A DNA stretch of 64,000 nucleotides, taken from the NCBI RefSeq assembly GCF_041435495.1, contig NZ_CP108644.1:2914001-2978000 (forward strand). The letters are read 5' to 3'. The stretch is from Streptomyces sp. NBC_01116 (lineage in GTDB: Bacteria; Actinomycetota; Actinomycetes; Streptomycetales; Streptomycetaceae). Positions within the stretch are counted from its first letter, which is position 1. Each line of letters opens with the position of its first letter. Below, piece after piece: positions 25,530 to 33,798 of this stretch. The notes under the pieces were generated by a model, which searched no databases, had not been told where the DNA came from, and was given only the letters and a program-made list of their open reading frames with translations. Both the position numbers and the translations under genes were made by a program.

Positions 25530-26390
25530 CTATGCCCCCTTCAGCTCCTGCCGCTGCCGGCCGAGCCCCTCCACCTCCAGCTCCACCACATCGCCCGCGT
25601 TCAGGTACGGCTTGGGCTCGGGCTGCCCCATCGCGACGCCGGCGGGCGTACCGGTGTTGATCACGTCGCCCGGGTAGAGCGTCATGAAGTGGCTGAGGTA
25701 GCGGACGACCTCGCCGACCGGGAAGATCTGGTCGGCCGTGGTGCCGTTCTGCTTCAGCTCGCCGTTGACCCAGAGCCGCAGCGGCAGGGCCTGCGGGTCG
25801 GGCACCTCGTCGGCGGTGACCAGCCAGGGGCCCAGCGGGTTGAACGTCTCGCAGTTCTTGCCCTTGTCCCAGGTGCCGCCGCGCTCGATCTGGAACTCGC
25901 GCTCGGACACGTCGTGCGCCGTCGCGTACCCGGCGACGTGCGCGAGCCCCTCCTCCGCCGTCTCCAGGTAGCGGGCGGTGCGCCCGATGACGACGGCCAG
26001 CTCGACCTCCCAGTCGGTCTTGCGGCTGCCGCGCGGCACCAGGACCGTGTCGTCGGGCCCGACGACGGTGTCGGGGGCCTTGAAGAACAGGATCGGCTCC
26101 GCCGGGATCTCCGCACCCGTCTCGGCGGCGTGGTCGTGGTAGTTCAGCCCGATGCACACGATCTTGCCGATGCGCCCGAGCGGCGGTCCGATCCGCAGCC
26201 CCGTCGCGTCCAGGGCGGGCAGCACGCCGGGCGCGTCGGCGGCCGACCGTACCCGCGCGAGCGCGGAGGCGTCGGCGAGCAGCTCGCCGTCGATGTCGGG
26301 GACGATCCCCGACAGATCACGCAGTGTCCCGTCGCGATCGAGAAGTGCGGGGCGCTCCGCGCCCGCCGTACCGACTCGAAGCAGCTTCAA
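25530..26390 (-). CDS. Fumarylacetoacetate hydrolase-family protein
   Basis: 286 residues. The start is TTG at 26390 (product MKLLRVG, the usual family N-terminus), with AGAGGAG 8 nt upstream; no ATG fits. The FAH fold is shown by IGKIVCIGLNYHDHAAETG, PILFFKAPDTVVGP, the metal-binding segment DWEVELAVVIGR, GYATAHDVSEREFQ, GKNCETFNPLGPW and VINTGTPAGVAMG. Such enzymes hydrolyse, decarboxylate or isomerise 2-oxo or beta-diketo acids (for example acylpyruvates or 2-hydroxyhepta-2,4-dienedioate). No pathway partner is adjacent, so the substrate is unassigned. Confidence 0.92.
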   Translation of the reverse strand: MKLLRVGTAGAERPALLDRDGTLRDLSGIVPDIDGELLADASALARVRSAADAPGVLPALDATGLRIGPPLGRIGKIVCIGLNYHDHAAETGAEIPAEPILFFKAPDTVVGPDDTVLVPRGSRKTDWEVELAVVIGRTARYLETAEEGLAHVAGYATAHDVSEREFQIERGGTWDKGKNCETFNPLGPWLVTADEVPDPQALPLRLWVNGELKQNGTTADQIFPVGEVVRYLSHFMTLYPGDVINTGTPAGVAMGQPEPKPYLNAGDVVELEVEGLGRQRQELKGA

Positions 26391-26527
26391 CGGTCCAACT
26401 CCTCTTGGTCGAGGTGGTGGCCCTCCGGCGGGTTGCGGCCGACGGAGGACTTGGTCGATCGTCCAAGAGATGCGATCACTCCGCAAGACCTCGTTCACAC
26501 ACTGGACCGGCGTGGTGGACGGGCCGA

Positions 26528-27298
26528 TTACGCCGCGGTGGCCATGGCGCTGCCGGCGACCGGCAGGTCGCGGTACAGCCAGGCCCGCTCGACGGCGGTC
26601 CAGGTGGTCGTGGTGACGACGTACAGGGCTGCGGCCAGCGGTACGACGGCCACGGTGATCAGCGTGAAGAACGACATCAGCGGCATCACCTTCGCCATCG
26701 CGCCCATACCCGGCACGGCCTGTCCGTCCGGGCCCGCGGCGGGCGTCATCGGGTTGGCGGCCAGCTGCCGCTTGGTACGCCCGTAGTTGAACGTGGCGAC
26801 GGCGGTGACGATCGCGAAGAGCCCCAGGTAGACCCACCCCTGCGCACCGAACACCCCGCCGTCCGCGAGCGCGTCGTGCCAGCGCCCGCCGAGCGGTGCG
26901 CCGAGCAGGTCGTGGCTGAGCAGCGCGTTGGGCTCGCCGCCGATGGAGCTGCTGGAGAACAGGTGGTAGAGCAGGAAGAACGCGGGCATCTGGAGCAGGC
27001 TCGGCAGGCAGCCGGAGAGCGGCGACACCTTCTCGGCTGCGTGCAGCTCCATGATCGCCTTCTGCATCCGCTCCGGGTTCTTGCCGTGCTTCCTGCGGAG
27101 TTCGGCGATCTGCGGCTGGAGCCGGCTGCGGGCCTTCTGGCCGCGTGCGGCGGCCCGGGACAAGGGGTGGACCGCCAGCCGGACGAGCGCGGTGAACAGG
27201 ACGATCGCGGCGGCGGTGGACGCGGTCTGGAAGAACGGCTGGAGCAGGTCGGCGAGGGAGCCGACCAGGCTGGCGAAAGCGGACATGAAGGCGGACAT
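26528..27298 (-). CDS. YidC/Oxa1-family membrane insertase (second paralogue type)
   Basis: 256 residues. ATG at 27298 has GGAGGG upstream. Membrane segments are visible: a first helix near residues 25-45, LSGCLPSLLQMPAFFLLYHLF, GWVYLGLFAIVTAVATF and LMSFFTLITVAVVPLAAALYVVT. The cytoplasmic loop RSRLQPQIAELRRKHGKNPERMQKAIMELH is typical. It is shorter than the housekeeping YidC that sits near the origin in Streptomyces and lies in a different context, beside a DUF6412-type gene, so it is likely an accessory copy. Confidence 0.9.
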   Translation of the reverse strand: MSAFMSAFASLVGSLADLLQPFFQTASTAAAIVLFTALVRLAVHPLSRAAARGQKARSRLQPQIAELRRKHGKNPERMQKAIMELHAAEKVSPLSGCLPSLLQMPAFFLLYHLFSSSSIGGEPNALLSHDLLGAPLGGRWHDALADGGVFGAQGWVYLGLFAIVTAVATFNYGRTKRQLAANPMTPAAGPDGQAVPGMGAMAKVMPLMSFFTLITVAVVPLAAALYVVTTTTWTAVERAWLYRDLPVAGSAMATAA

Positions 27299-27500
27299 GG
27301 GTGAGCCCTCCGGGGGTCTCGTCGTGCCGGGAGGTACCTGCGAGGAGGTACGGGATGATCACTCGGCATGACGACCGGCGCGGGGCGCACCACCCGTACG
27401 GGACGTACGTACGCGGGAGTCGCGAGAGGCCCGAAAGGCCAGGGAGGCCAGGGGGCGCGAGAGGTGCGTACGAGAAGCGTGCGGGAGAGGAGCGGGTCGG

Positions 27501-27833
27501 CTACGCGGCGGCCGTCAGGAGGGCGTGCCCGGGTGCTCGGGGCCTGGTGCGGCCCCGGGCGTCGGGGTCGCGTTGCGGGAGGAACGCGGTGCGTTGCTCC
27601 CGGTCCCTGATGGCCGTACGGACCCGGGTGCGGGGCACCGGGGACGCGCAGCGGGCGCTGATGACGGAGCAGGCGAGGAGCGCGGAGCCGGCGGCCGCGG
27701 TGGCGGCGAGCGCGACGGCAGCGGAGAGGCTGCCGCCCTCGGCGAGGAGAACCTCGGTGAGGAAGAGGACGAGGAGTCCGGCGGGCCGGAGCAACCGGGC
27801 GAAGGCGCGGCGCAGGACGTTGGCGTCCTTCAC
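27501..27833 (-). CDS. Small membrane protein, DUF6412-like
   Basis: 110 residues. GTG at 27833 has GGGAGG 8 nt upstream; a longer frame to 27908 lacks such a site. Two hydrophobic segments (PAGLLVLFLTEVLLAEGG and LSAAVALAATAAAGSALLAC) are followed by a basic tail (TAIRDREQRTAFLPQRDPDARGRTRPRAPG). This small protein commonly sits immediately upstream of the accessory YidC in Streptomyces, so a role with it in membrane insertion is possible. The family name is from memory. Confidence 0.75.
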   Translation of the reverse strand: MKDANVLRRAFARLLRPAGLLVLFLTEVLLAEGGSLSAAVALAATAAAGSALLACSVISARCASPVPRTRVRTAIRDREQRTAFLPQRDPDARGRTRPRAPGHALLTAAA

Positions 27834-27982
27834 GGTGTGCACCTCCCGCCCCTTCGTCAGCGCCCCTCGGCGAGGCTCATTCCTGTCGTACGAGAGTGCG
27901 TACGGCACTCCATTCGTTATACACGATGATCGAATGCGCTCCGGGCACTACGGGCGGTCCGGGCACTACGAGCACTCCGGTA

Positions 27983-29536
27983 CTACGGGCGGCCCGGGAC
28001 GGTCCGGGTACTCCGGGCGTCGGCGAGGGGCTCGTCCTCCTCCCCCACCGGATCATGGGCCAGCACCTCGGCGTCGGGCCGCGGGTCCGCGTCGCGGGGC
28101 CCGGCGAAGGTGACGGCGAGCGCGACGGCCAGATTGGCGGCGAGGGCGACGAGCCCGGCGTTCACGCCTCCCAGCGGATCGTTCCCGCTGAAGACGAGGA
28201 CGCAGACCACCGCGACGCCGACGATCAGCCCGCTGAACGCGCCCCGGAAGGTGAGCCGCCGCCAGACCAGGGCGAGCAGCACCATCGGGAGCAGCTGCGC
28301 CATCCCCTCGTACGAGATGAGGGAGAGGCGTACGAGGGTGTTGGGGGCCGTGTACGTGAGGAGCAGCGCGAGGCCGCCCGCGACGACCACGACCACCTGG
28401 GCGGCGGACTTCTGCCGCTCGGCGAGACGCGGCACGAGCGACAGCACGCTGCGCCCCCACATCGTCCCGATGACCAGCATGAACACGGCCATGGGCACGA
28501 TGGAGGAGAGCCCCGCGGCGACTCCGATGACGCCGACCGCCCAGGCGGGCAGCGAGTCGACGACCAGCTTGAACAGCGCGAGGTTCGACTCCGCTCCGGC
28601 CAGCCCCGGCACCACGAACAGGGCGGCGAGGCCGAGCAGCATCGGGACGAAGAGCAGGACGTTGTACGCGGGCAGGTACATGGCGTTGCGGCGCAGCGCG
28701 TCGGCGTTCCGGGCCCCGAGGTATCCGGCGACGGTGGTCGGGAAGATGACGACGGTCAGCGAGTTCAGGAAGGTGGTGCTGATGAACCACAGCTCCCCGA
28801 GCCCGCTCCCGTCACCGCCCCCGCTCCCGCCGCCCCCGTGTCCCGGAAGGGTCAGCCAGTCGCTCTTCTCGGTGACGAGCCGGTCGAGGAAGGGCCCGTA
28901 CCCGTCGAAGTAGTGCAGTGGGACGTACAGCGCGAGGAACCCCAGGGTCGCGATGACCAGGACGTCCTTCAGCACGGACACCCAGGCGCTGCCGCGCAGC
29001 CCGCTGACCACGACGAAGCCGGTGGTGACGGCGAAGGCGACGAAGTAGGCCCAGTTCAGGCTGACGGCCCCGTAGGAGATGACGGAGAGGACCACTCCCA
29101 TGCCGGTGATCTGGAGCTGGATGTACGGCAGCAGGAAGACGGTGGCCAGCACCGCGACCACCGCGCCGAGCCAGGGCCGGCCGAAGCGGTGGGCGACCAT
29201 GTCGGTGATCCCGACGAGGCCGTGCCGGCGGGCGTACCCCCAGAGCATCGGCCCGACGACGTACCCGATCGCGTAACCGCACGACATGTACGCGACGACG
29301 TACAGCACGGGCGCCCCGTAGTTGTAGCCCCAGCCGGCGGCCCCCAGATAGCTGAAGCTGGTGTAGCCCTCGCCCGCCATCAGCACCCAGATGAAGACGG
29401 GCCCCAGGCTCCGCCCGCCCACGGACCACTCGGCGAGCCCGCCGCCCTTGCCGCGCCCGCGCAGGGCGAGGAGGCCGAGGGCGACGGTGGCGACCATGAA
29501 GACGGCGAAGACGGAGGTTGCGACGACGGCGTTCAC
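27983..29536 (-). CDS. Sodium:solute symporter family transporter
   Basis: 517 residues. GTG at 29536 overlaps the stop of the DUF3311 gene (GTGA). About thirteen transmembrane segments of the SSS fold are visible, with GEGYTSFSYLGAAGWGYNYG near the N-terminus and GAAGWG-type Na+/substrate motifs. The central motif is LNWAYFVAFAVTTGFVVVSGLRGSAWVSVLKD. A Gly-rich extracytoplasmic loop (GHGGGGSGGGDGSG) is species-specific. It should import a small carboxylate or similar solute with Na+. Pairing with a DUF3311 micro-permease is characteristic of this subgroup. Confidence 0.93.
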   Translation of the reverse strand: MNAVVATSVFAVFMVATVALGLLALRGRGKGGGLAEWSVGGRSLGPVFIWVLMAGEGYTSFSYLGAAGWGYNYGAPVLYVVAYMSCGYAIGYVVGPMLWGYARRHGLVGITDMVAHRFGRPWLGAVVAVLATVFLLPYIQLQITGMGVVLSVISYGAVSLNWAYFVAFAVTTGFVVVSGLRGSAWVSVLKDVLVIATLGFLALYVPLHYFDGYGPFLDRLVTEKSDWLTLPGHGGGGSGGGDGSGLGELWFISTTFLNSLTVVIFPTTVAGYLGARNADALRRNAMYLPAYNVLLFVPMLLGLAALFVVPGLAGAESNLALFKLVVDSLPAWAVGVIGVAAGLSSIVPMAVFMLVIGTMWGRSVLSLVPRLAERQKSAAQVVVVVAGGLALLLTYTAPNTLVRLSLISYEGMAQLLPMVLLALVWRRLTFRGAFSGLIVGVAVVCVLVFSGNDPLGGVNAGLVALAANLAVALAVTFAGPRDADPRPDAEVLAHDPVGEEDEPLADARSTRTVPGRP

Positions 29537-29730
29537 CGGCGGTCCCCTCTCCGCGCGAGCCACACGGCGACGGGGGTGAGGAGGGTCGCCCCGAGAAGCC
29601 ACACGAAGAGGAAGGGCACGCCGAACACGAGGGGGGTGACCCGGTTCACGAACGGCAGCGCACCGAGGTACAGGACATAGGGGACGAGCAGCCACAGCAA
29701 CTGGGGGCGTCGTCTGATCACTCCGGGCAC
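29533..29730 (-). CDS. DUF3311 small membrane protein
   Basis: 65 residues, GTG start. Two transmembrane helices (LLWLLVPYVLYLGALPFVN and PLVFGVPFLFVWLLGATLLTPVAVWLA) end in a basic ARRGDRR. This is the small partner encoded before SSS-type symporters, analogous in size to the YhjB/PanF-accompanying DUF997 proteins. Its stop overlaps the symporter start, so the two are made together. Confidence 0.9.
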   Translation of the reverse strand: MPGVIRRRPQLLWLLVPYVLYLGALPFVNRVTPLVFGVPFLFVWLLGATLLTPVAVWLARRGDRR

Positions 29731-29767
29731 CCAGGGACCCTACGCCCCCTGGCGCCCGGGGTCTCCG

Positions 29768-30700
29768 TCACCGCGGGCGCATCGAGGTGAGCTCACCCCA
29801 GACGATGAGCCGGTAGCGGGAGCTGAACTCGGGGGTGCAGGTGGTCAGGGTGAGGTAGTAGCCGGGCGCGCTGTAGCCGACGGAGGTCGTGATGTTGCTG
29901 CGCGGCACGGGCGCGATGACCCCGCTGTCCGACGGCCCGGTCCGCGCGAGCCGTCTGCCGACGGTGTACTCGTAGACGGCGTCGCGGGTCTCGACGGTGA
30001 TCCGGTCGCCGCTCCGCAGCCGGTCGATGCGCCGGAAGGGCTCGCCGTGGGTGTTGCGGTGCCCGGCGAGCGCGAAGTTCCCGGCCTGCCCGGCCTGCGC
30101 GGTTCGGGCGTAGTGCCCGACGTACCCGCGGTCGAGCACCCCGCCCTTGCTGGTGCCCTCGGCGACGGGAGCGGTGAGCCCGATCCGGGGGATGCGCAGC
30201 ACGGCGTACGCCTGGTCCCAGCGGGGTGCGGGCCGGGAACGGGCGGGGGCGCCGGACGCCGCCGGGGCGCCCGTCGCGGCCTCGGCCCCACGGCCGGAGG
30301 CCGAAGGGCGGGGGCTCTCCTCGCGCGCACCGGCGTCACCGCCGACGCCCTCCGGGGCGGCCGGCTCGTCCCACTCCCGCTGCAGGCTCTGCACGGTGCG
30401 CCCGGCCTCGGCGCGGGCCTCGCGGTTGGTCCACCACAGCTGATGGGCGACGAGGAGGAGCAGCACGACACCGAGGGTCACGACGAACTCGGCCGACACC
30501 CACAGCCCCCGGGCGAGGAGACGTGCCGGATCACCCCCGCCACTCAGCACGGCCGACCGACTCCGGCCCGCTCGCCCCTGTCCCGGTCCCTGTCCCCGCC
30601 CCCGCATCCGTCCCTGGCCCTGTCCCCGTCCCCGCATCCACCCCTGTCCCGGTCCCCGTCCCCGCCCCCGTCCCGGCGCAGCTCCCCACTCCCGCGGCAT
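29768..30700 (-). CDS. Class E sortase
   Basis: 310 residues. ATG at 30700 is chosen because GGAGAGG lies 8 nt upstream; the frame stays open to 31138. A cytoplasmic Gly/Arg/Gln repeat region (RGRGQGQGRMRGRGQGPGQG) is followed by one transmembrane helix (FVVTLGVVLLLLVAHQLWW), a Pro/Ala-rich linker and the sortase domain. The catalytic His is in LAGHRNTHGEPF, the Cys in LTTCTPEFSSRYRLIVWG and the Arg in the same segment. Class E sortases anchor LAXTG proteins such as long chaplins to the peptidoglycan. The LARTG protein at 21044-22351 is a plausible client. Confidence 0.93.
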   Translation of the reverse strand: MPREWGAAPGRGRGRGPGQGWMRGRGQGQGRMRGRGQGPGQGRAGRSRSAVLSGGGDPARLLARGLWVSAEFVVTLGVVLLLLVAHQLWWTNREARAEAGRTVQSLQREWDEPAAPEGVGGDAGAREESPRPSASGRGAEAATGAPAASGAPARSRPAPRWDQAYAVLRIPRIGLTAPVAEGTSKGGVLDRGYVGHYARTAQAGQAGNFALAGHRNTHGEPFRRIDRLRSGDRITVETRDAVYEYTVGRRLARTGPSDSGVIAPVPRSNITTSVGYSAPGYYLTLTTCTPEFSSRYRLIVWGELTSMRPR

Positions 30701-30860
30701 CGACGTCACCTCTCCTCTCCGCCTCGTGGGGCAGGGCCCCCGCGGCACAGCGGGTACGGACACGCACACCCCGTACGGGCCCGCAGGCGACCCCGTACGG
30801 GCATGGCGCGCACGGTAGGGGCAAACCTCACAACTCTCCAGACTTCTCCCCTGCTCGTCC

Positions 30861-30932
30861 CTCTTCTCATCGCTCTTCTCATCGCTCTTCTCATCGCTCC
30901 TCTCATCGCTCCTCTCATCGCTCCTCCTATCC
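30861..30932. repeat. 12-bp tandem repeats between class E sortase and SEC-C gene
   Basis: Three CTCTTCTCATCG units, two CTCCTCTCATCG units and a sixth degenerate unit (CTCCTCCTATCC) lie head to tail. On the minus strand they keep the sortase frame open and would read SDER/SDEK repeats if translation began upstream of 30932. Period 12 preserves frame. Confidence 0.85.
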
Positions 30933-30992
30933 CCTCCGCTCATCCCCGCCCTCTCCTCCACGCCGTAGCCGTCCGGCAGTACCGTGTGGTCC

Positions 30993-31997
30993 ATGCGCCC
31001 CGACACGCCTGCCGACCACACCACCGAAGCCGAGCGCCTGCTCCGCACCGCGGCGCAGTACCCCGAGGACCACGAACCGCTGGTCCTCCAGGCCGCGGCC
31101 CACCTGGAACTCGCGGGCGACCGCGCCCGCGCGAGCACGCTCTACGACGACCTGCTCGGGGCCCCCGAGGCCACCGTCGACAACCCGCACCTGATCAAGT
31201 CCCTGAAGGCGGCCAACCTCTGGGAGTACGGCCACGAGGCCGAGGCCAGGGCGATCATCGACGGCATCCGTATCGCGGGCCCCCTGGACGCGGCGCCGTG
31301 GCAGGTGGCCGCGGAGACCCTGGAGGCGCACGACGAGCTGGAGTCGGCGCACGACTTCCTCTCGACCGCGCTGACCCTGCTGCTGGCCCCCGGCGAGGAG
31401 GTCCCGTACGCCGTCCAGTCCCTGCTGACCGGCCGCCACCGGGTGCGCAGGCTGATGGGCCTGGACCACGACGCCTGGGACGAGCTGGCCGGCGAGCTGC
31501 ACACGGCCCCGGTCCCCCTGGACGAACTCCACGACCCCAAGCGCCTGTGGGCGCTGGGCTCCTCGGACCCGGTCGAGCTGAAGGCCGAGATCACCCGCCT
31601 CCGCGCGGAACTGGGCACCTACCGCACGGCCCTGTCCCGCCCGTTCCCGGTCGCCGTCCTGCACTGGCCCGAGGACGAACTGCGCGAACTGCTCACCGCG
31701 TACCCGGCGTTGACCGAGGAGTACGTGGACCGCGCCACGCACCTGGACCGCCTGGAGGCCGCACTCCGCGACCTCCACGCGGCGGGCACCCCGAACCTGG
31801 GCATCGTGACCGGCACGGTCCCCTCGTACGAGGCGTTCGCCGCCTCGGAGGCCGCGTCCCCGTCCGCCCCGGGCCTCCTCCCCCAGTACGCCACGACCCT
31901 CGCCGCCCGGGGCCGCGCCATCCCCTGGCCCCCGTCCCGCACGGCCGCCTGCTGGTGCGGCAGCGGGGAGACCTACGGGAGGTGCCACGGGGTGTGA
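30993..31997 (+). CDS. SEC-C motif protein with helical-repeat N-terminus
   Basis: 334 residues, ATG at 30993 (GTG at 30984 would add three). The N-terminal 130 residues form TPR-like helices (EAERLLRTAAQYPEDHEPLVLQAAAHLELAGD, KSLKAANLWEYGHEAEARAIIDGI). The C-terminus is the SEC-C zinc motif CWCGSGETYGRCHGV (Cys-x-Cys-x8-Cys-His), as at the end of SecA. It is likely cytoplasmic. The function is unknown; the SEC-C knuckle suggests contact with the ribosome, SecB-like partners or nucleic acid. A hairpin terminator follows. Confidence 0.88.
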   Translation: MRPDTPADHTTEAERLLRTAAQYPEDHEPLVLQAAAHLELAGDRARASTLYDDLLGAPEATVDNPHLIKSLKAANLWEYGHEAEARAIIDGIRIAGPLDAAPWQVAAETLEAHDELESAHDFLSTALTLLLAPGEEVPYAVQSLLTGRHRVRRLMGLDHDAWDELAGELHTAPVPLDELHDPKRLWALGSSDPVELKAEITRLRAELGTYRTALSRPFPVAVLHWPEDELRELLTAYPALTEEYVDRATHLDRLEAALRDLHAAGTPNLGIVTGTVPSYEAFAASEAASPSAPGLLPQYATTLAARGRAIPWPPSRTAACWCGSGETYGRCHGV

Positions 31998-32018
31998 GTC
32001 CCGTGTTCGACGGCCTGC

Positions 32019-32058
32019 GGCCCGGAACCGCGCACGGACGGGTGCGGGGTTCCGGGCC
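32019..32058 (+). terminator. Hairpin terminator after the SEC-C gene
   Basis: GGCCCGGAACCGCGCAC, 6-nt loop, GTGCGGGGTTCCGGGCC: 17-bp arms with one mismatch, 22 nt after the stop. It separates ordinary chromosome from the defence island. A possible -10 (TACGAT, 32135-32140) for the island lies just beyond. Confidence 0.75.
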
Positions 32059-32210
32059 GAGTCGTTCGCGAGGTCGGGCCGACGGCAGGACCGGGCGATT
32101 CACGCAATGATCCCCGGAGGCCCGACCTTTCCCATACGATCACATTTCAACGATCAGCTCAGGGCCGACGTCCCCACACGGGCCCCGTCCATGTGTGCGA
32201 GGAAGCCTTC

Positions 32211-33740
32211 ATGCCGCCCTATCAGCCTTCCGCGGACTGGCAGTACGAGATCCCGACCGCGGGAAGCAAACGTCTGCCGCCCGCGGCCCGTTACGTCGAG
32301 TCGCTGACGCACCAGGGATACGGCTTCGAGGCGGCCGTCGCCGACCTCGTCGACAACTCCATCGACGCGGGCGCCCGTAACGTCGTGATCAGCTTCCTCC
32401 GGGACGACCAGCGGCTCGTGGGGCTGCTGGTCGTGGACGACGGCTCCGGCATGAACGACGAGACGCTCGACACCGCCATGACGGTCGGCGGGCGCCAGGA
32501 GTACGGGGACAGCGCCCTCGGTCACTTCGGCGCGGGCCTCAAGGCCGCCTCGCTCTCGCACGCCGACTCCCTCACCGTGATCAGCCGCACCAGACGCAGT
32601 CCGTCGACCGGCCGCCGCTGGCTGACCGCCAGCGCCCGCGCCGACTTCACGTGCGACATCGTGGAGCCCCGCTACTGCCAGGCGCTCGTCGACCGCTACG
32701 ACGGCCTGATCGAGTGGCACGGCACGATCGTCCGCTGGGACCGGGTCCGCGCCTTCGAGACGATCACCGCCGGCCAGGCCGACCGCTTCCTGAACGACGC
32801 CATCGAGAAGCTGGAGACCCACCTCGGTCTCCACCTCCACCGCTTCCTGGCCCGCGACGACTTCAACGTCGACATCGTCGTCGAGGACGTGACGACGCGG
32901 GAGGAACTCGACCACCGCGGCGTCGAGCCGATCGACCCGTTCGGCTACCGGATCTCCGGCCGGCCCGGCTACCCGCGCACCTTCACCGCCCCGGTGGAGG
33001 GGGTCGGCGAGGTCGCGCTGACCGCCCACATCTGGCAGCCGAAGTCCCCGCTGGTGAGCTTCCGGGGCATCGGACCGCTCGCCGAGCGCCAGGGCTTCTA
33101 CATCTACCGCAACGACCGGCTCGTCCAGGCGGGCGGCTGGAACAGCACGCGCAGCCCGGAGGGCCACCTCGCCCTCGCCCGCATCGCCGTCGACCTGCCG
33201 TCCGAGGCGAACGACGTCTTCAGCCTCACGGTCAAGAAGGACGGCGTGAGCGTCACCCCGGCCTTCGCCCGCGGCCTGGAGCAGGCCGTGGACAGCGCAG
33301 GGAACGACTTCGCGTCCTACGTCAAGGAGGCGGAGGCGACCTACCGCGAAGCGGCCCGGCGCGCCACCGAACCCCAGCGCAAGGCGGTCCTCCCCGCAGG
33401 CAAGGGCCTCGACCCCCGGCTGAAGCGCACGCTGCGCGACGAGCTGCCCGAGCTGGAGGGCGAGGACCCGATCACGTTCCGCTGGGACAGCCTGCGCTCC
33501 GACGTGTTCTTCGAACTCGACCGCGAGGAACGGGTGGTGAAGCTCAACAAGGAGTACCGCCAGGTCTTCAACGGCGGACGCCGGGGCGGTCTGAACGATG
33601 CCCCGGTGGTCAAGAGCATGCTCTACCTCATGGTCAACGAGATCTTCCAGAAGGAACGGGTCCGGGCCACCCACATCGACAACATCGCCCTGTGGAACAG
33701 CGTCCTCGTGACGGCCGCGCGCTGCGAACTCGCGCGCTGA
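32211..33740 (+). CDS. MORC/MutL-like GHKL ATPase of a restriction-type defence system
   Basis: 509 residues. ATG at 32211 has GAGGAAG 6 nt upstream; the in-frame GTG at 32193 is less likely. The GHKL ATP-binding fold is clear: N-box AVADLVDNSIDAGA (residues ~43-55), G1 DDGSGM (76-81), G2 GHFGAGLKAAS (104-114). A transducer-like region (WQPKSPLVSFRGIGPLAERQGFYIYRNDRLV) follows. The C-terminal 150 residues are largely helical, with YVKEAEATYREAARRATEPQRK and a terminal EKVRATH-type patch. Prokaryotic MORC-like ATPases of this kind are linked to C5 methylases, Z1 proteins and Vsr/HNH nucleases in predicted restriction systems. They may act as ATP-driven DNA clamps. It is the first gene of a rightward trio with Z1 and Vsr, and its GC3 resembles the host. 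Confidence 0.9.
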   Translation: MPPYQPSADWQYEIPTAGSKRLPPAARYVESLTHQGYGFEAAVADLVDNSIDAGARNVVISFLRDDQRLVGLLVVDDGSGMNDETLDTAMTVGGRQEYGDSALGHFGAGLKAASLSHADSLTVISRTRRSPSTGRRWLTASARADFTCDIVEPRYCQALVDRYDGLIEWHGTIVRWDRVRAFETITAGQADRFLNDAIEKLETHLGLHLHRFLARDDFNVDIVVEDVTTREELDHRGVEPIDPFGYRISGRPGYPRTFTAPVEGVGEVALTAHIWQPKSPLVSFRGIGPLAERQGFYIYRNDRLVQAGGWNSTRSPEGHLALARIAVDLPSEANDVFSLTVKKDGVSVTPAFARGLEQAVDSAGNDFASYVKEAEATYREAARRATEPQRKAVLPAGKGLDPRLKRTLRDELPELEGEDPITFRWDSLRSDVFFELDREERVVKLNKEYRQVFNGGRRGGLNDAPVVKSMLYLMVNEIFQKERVRATHIDNIALWNSVLVTAARCELAR

Positions 33741-33798
33741 CCCGTTCCGTCACGACAGCCCCGTCCCCGCCGCCGTTCTTTCGGAGAAGAGACCCTCC

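Noticed and set aside
30861..30932. 12-bp repeats as a CRISPR array
   Set aside because: Period far too short, no spacers, no cas genes.
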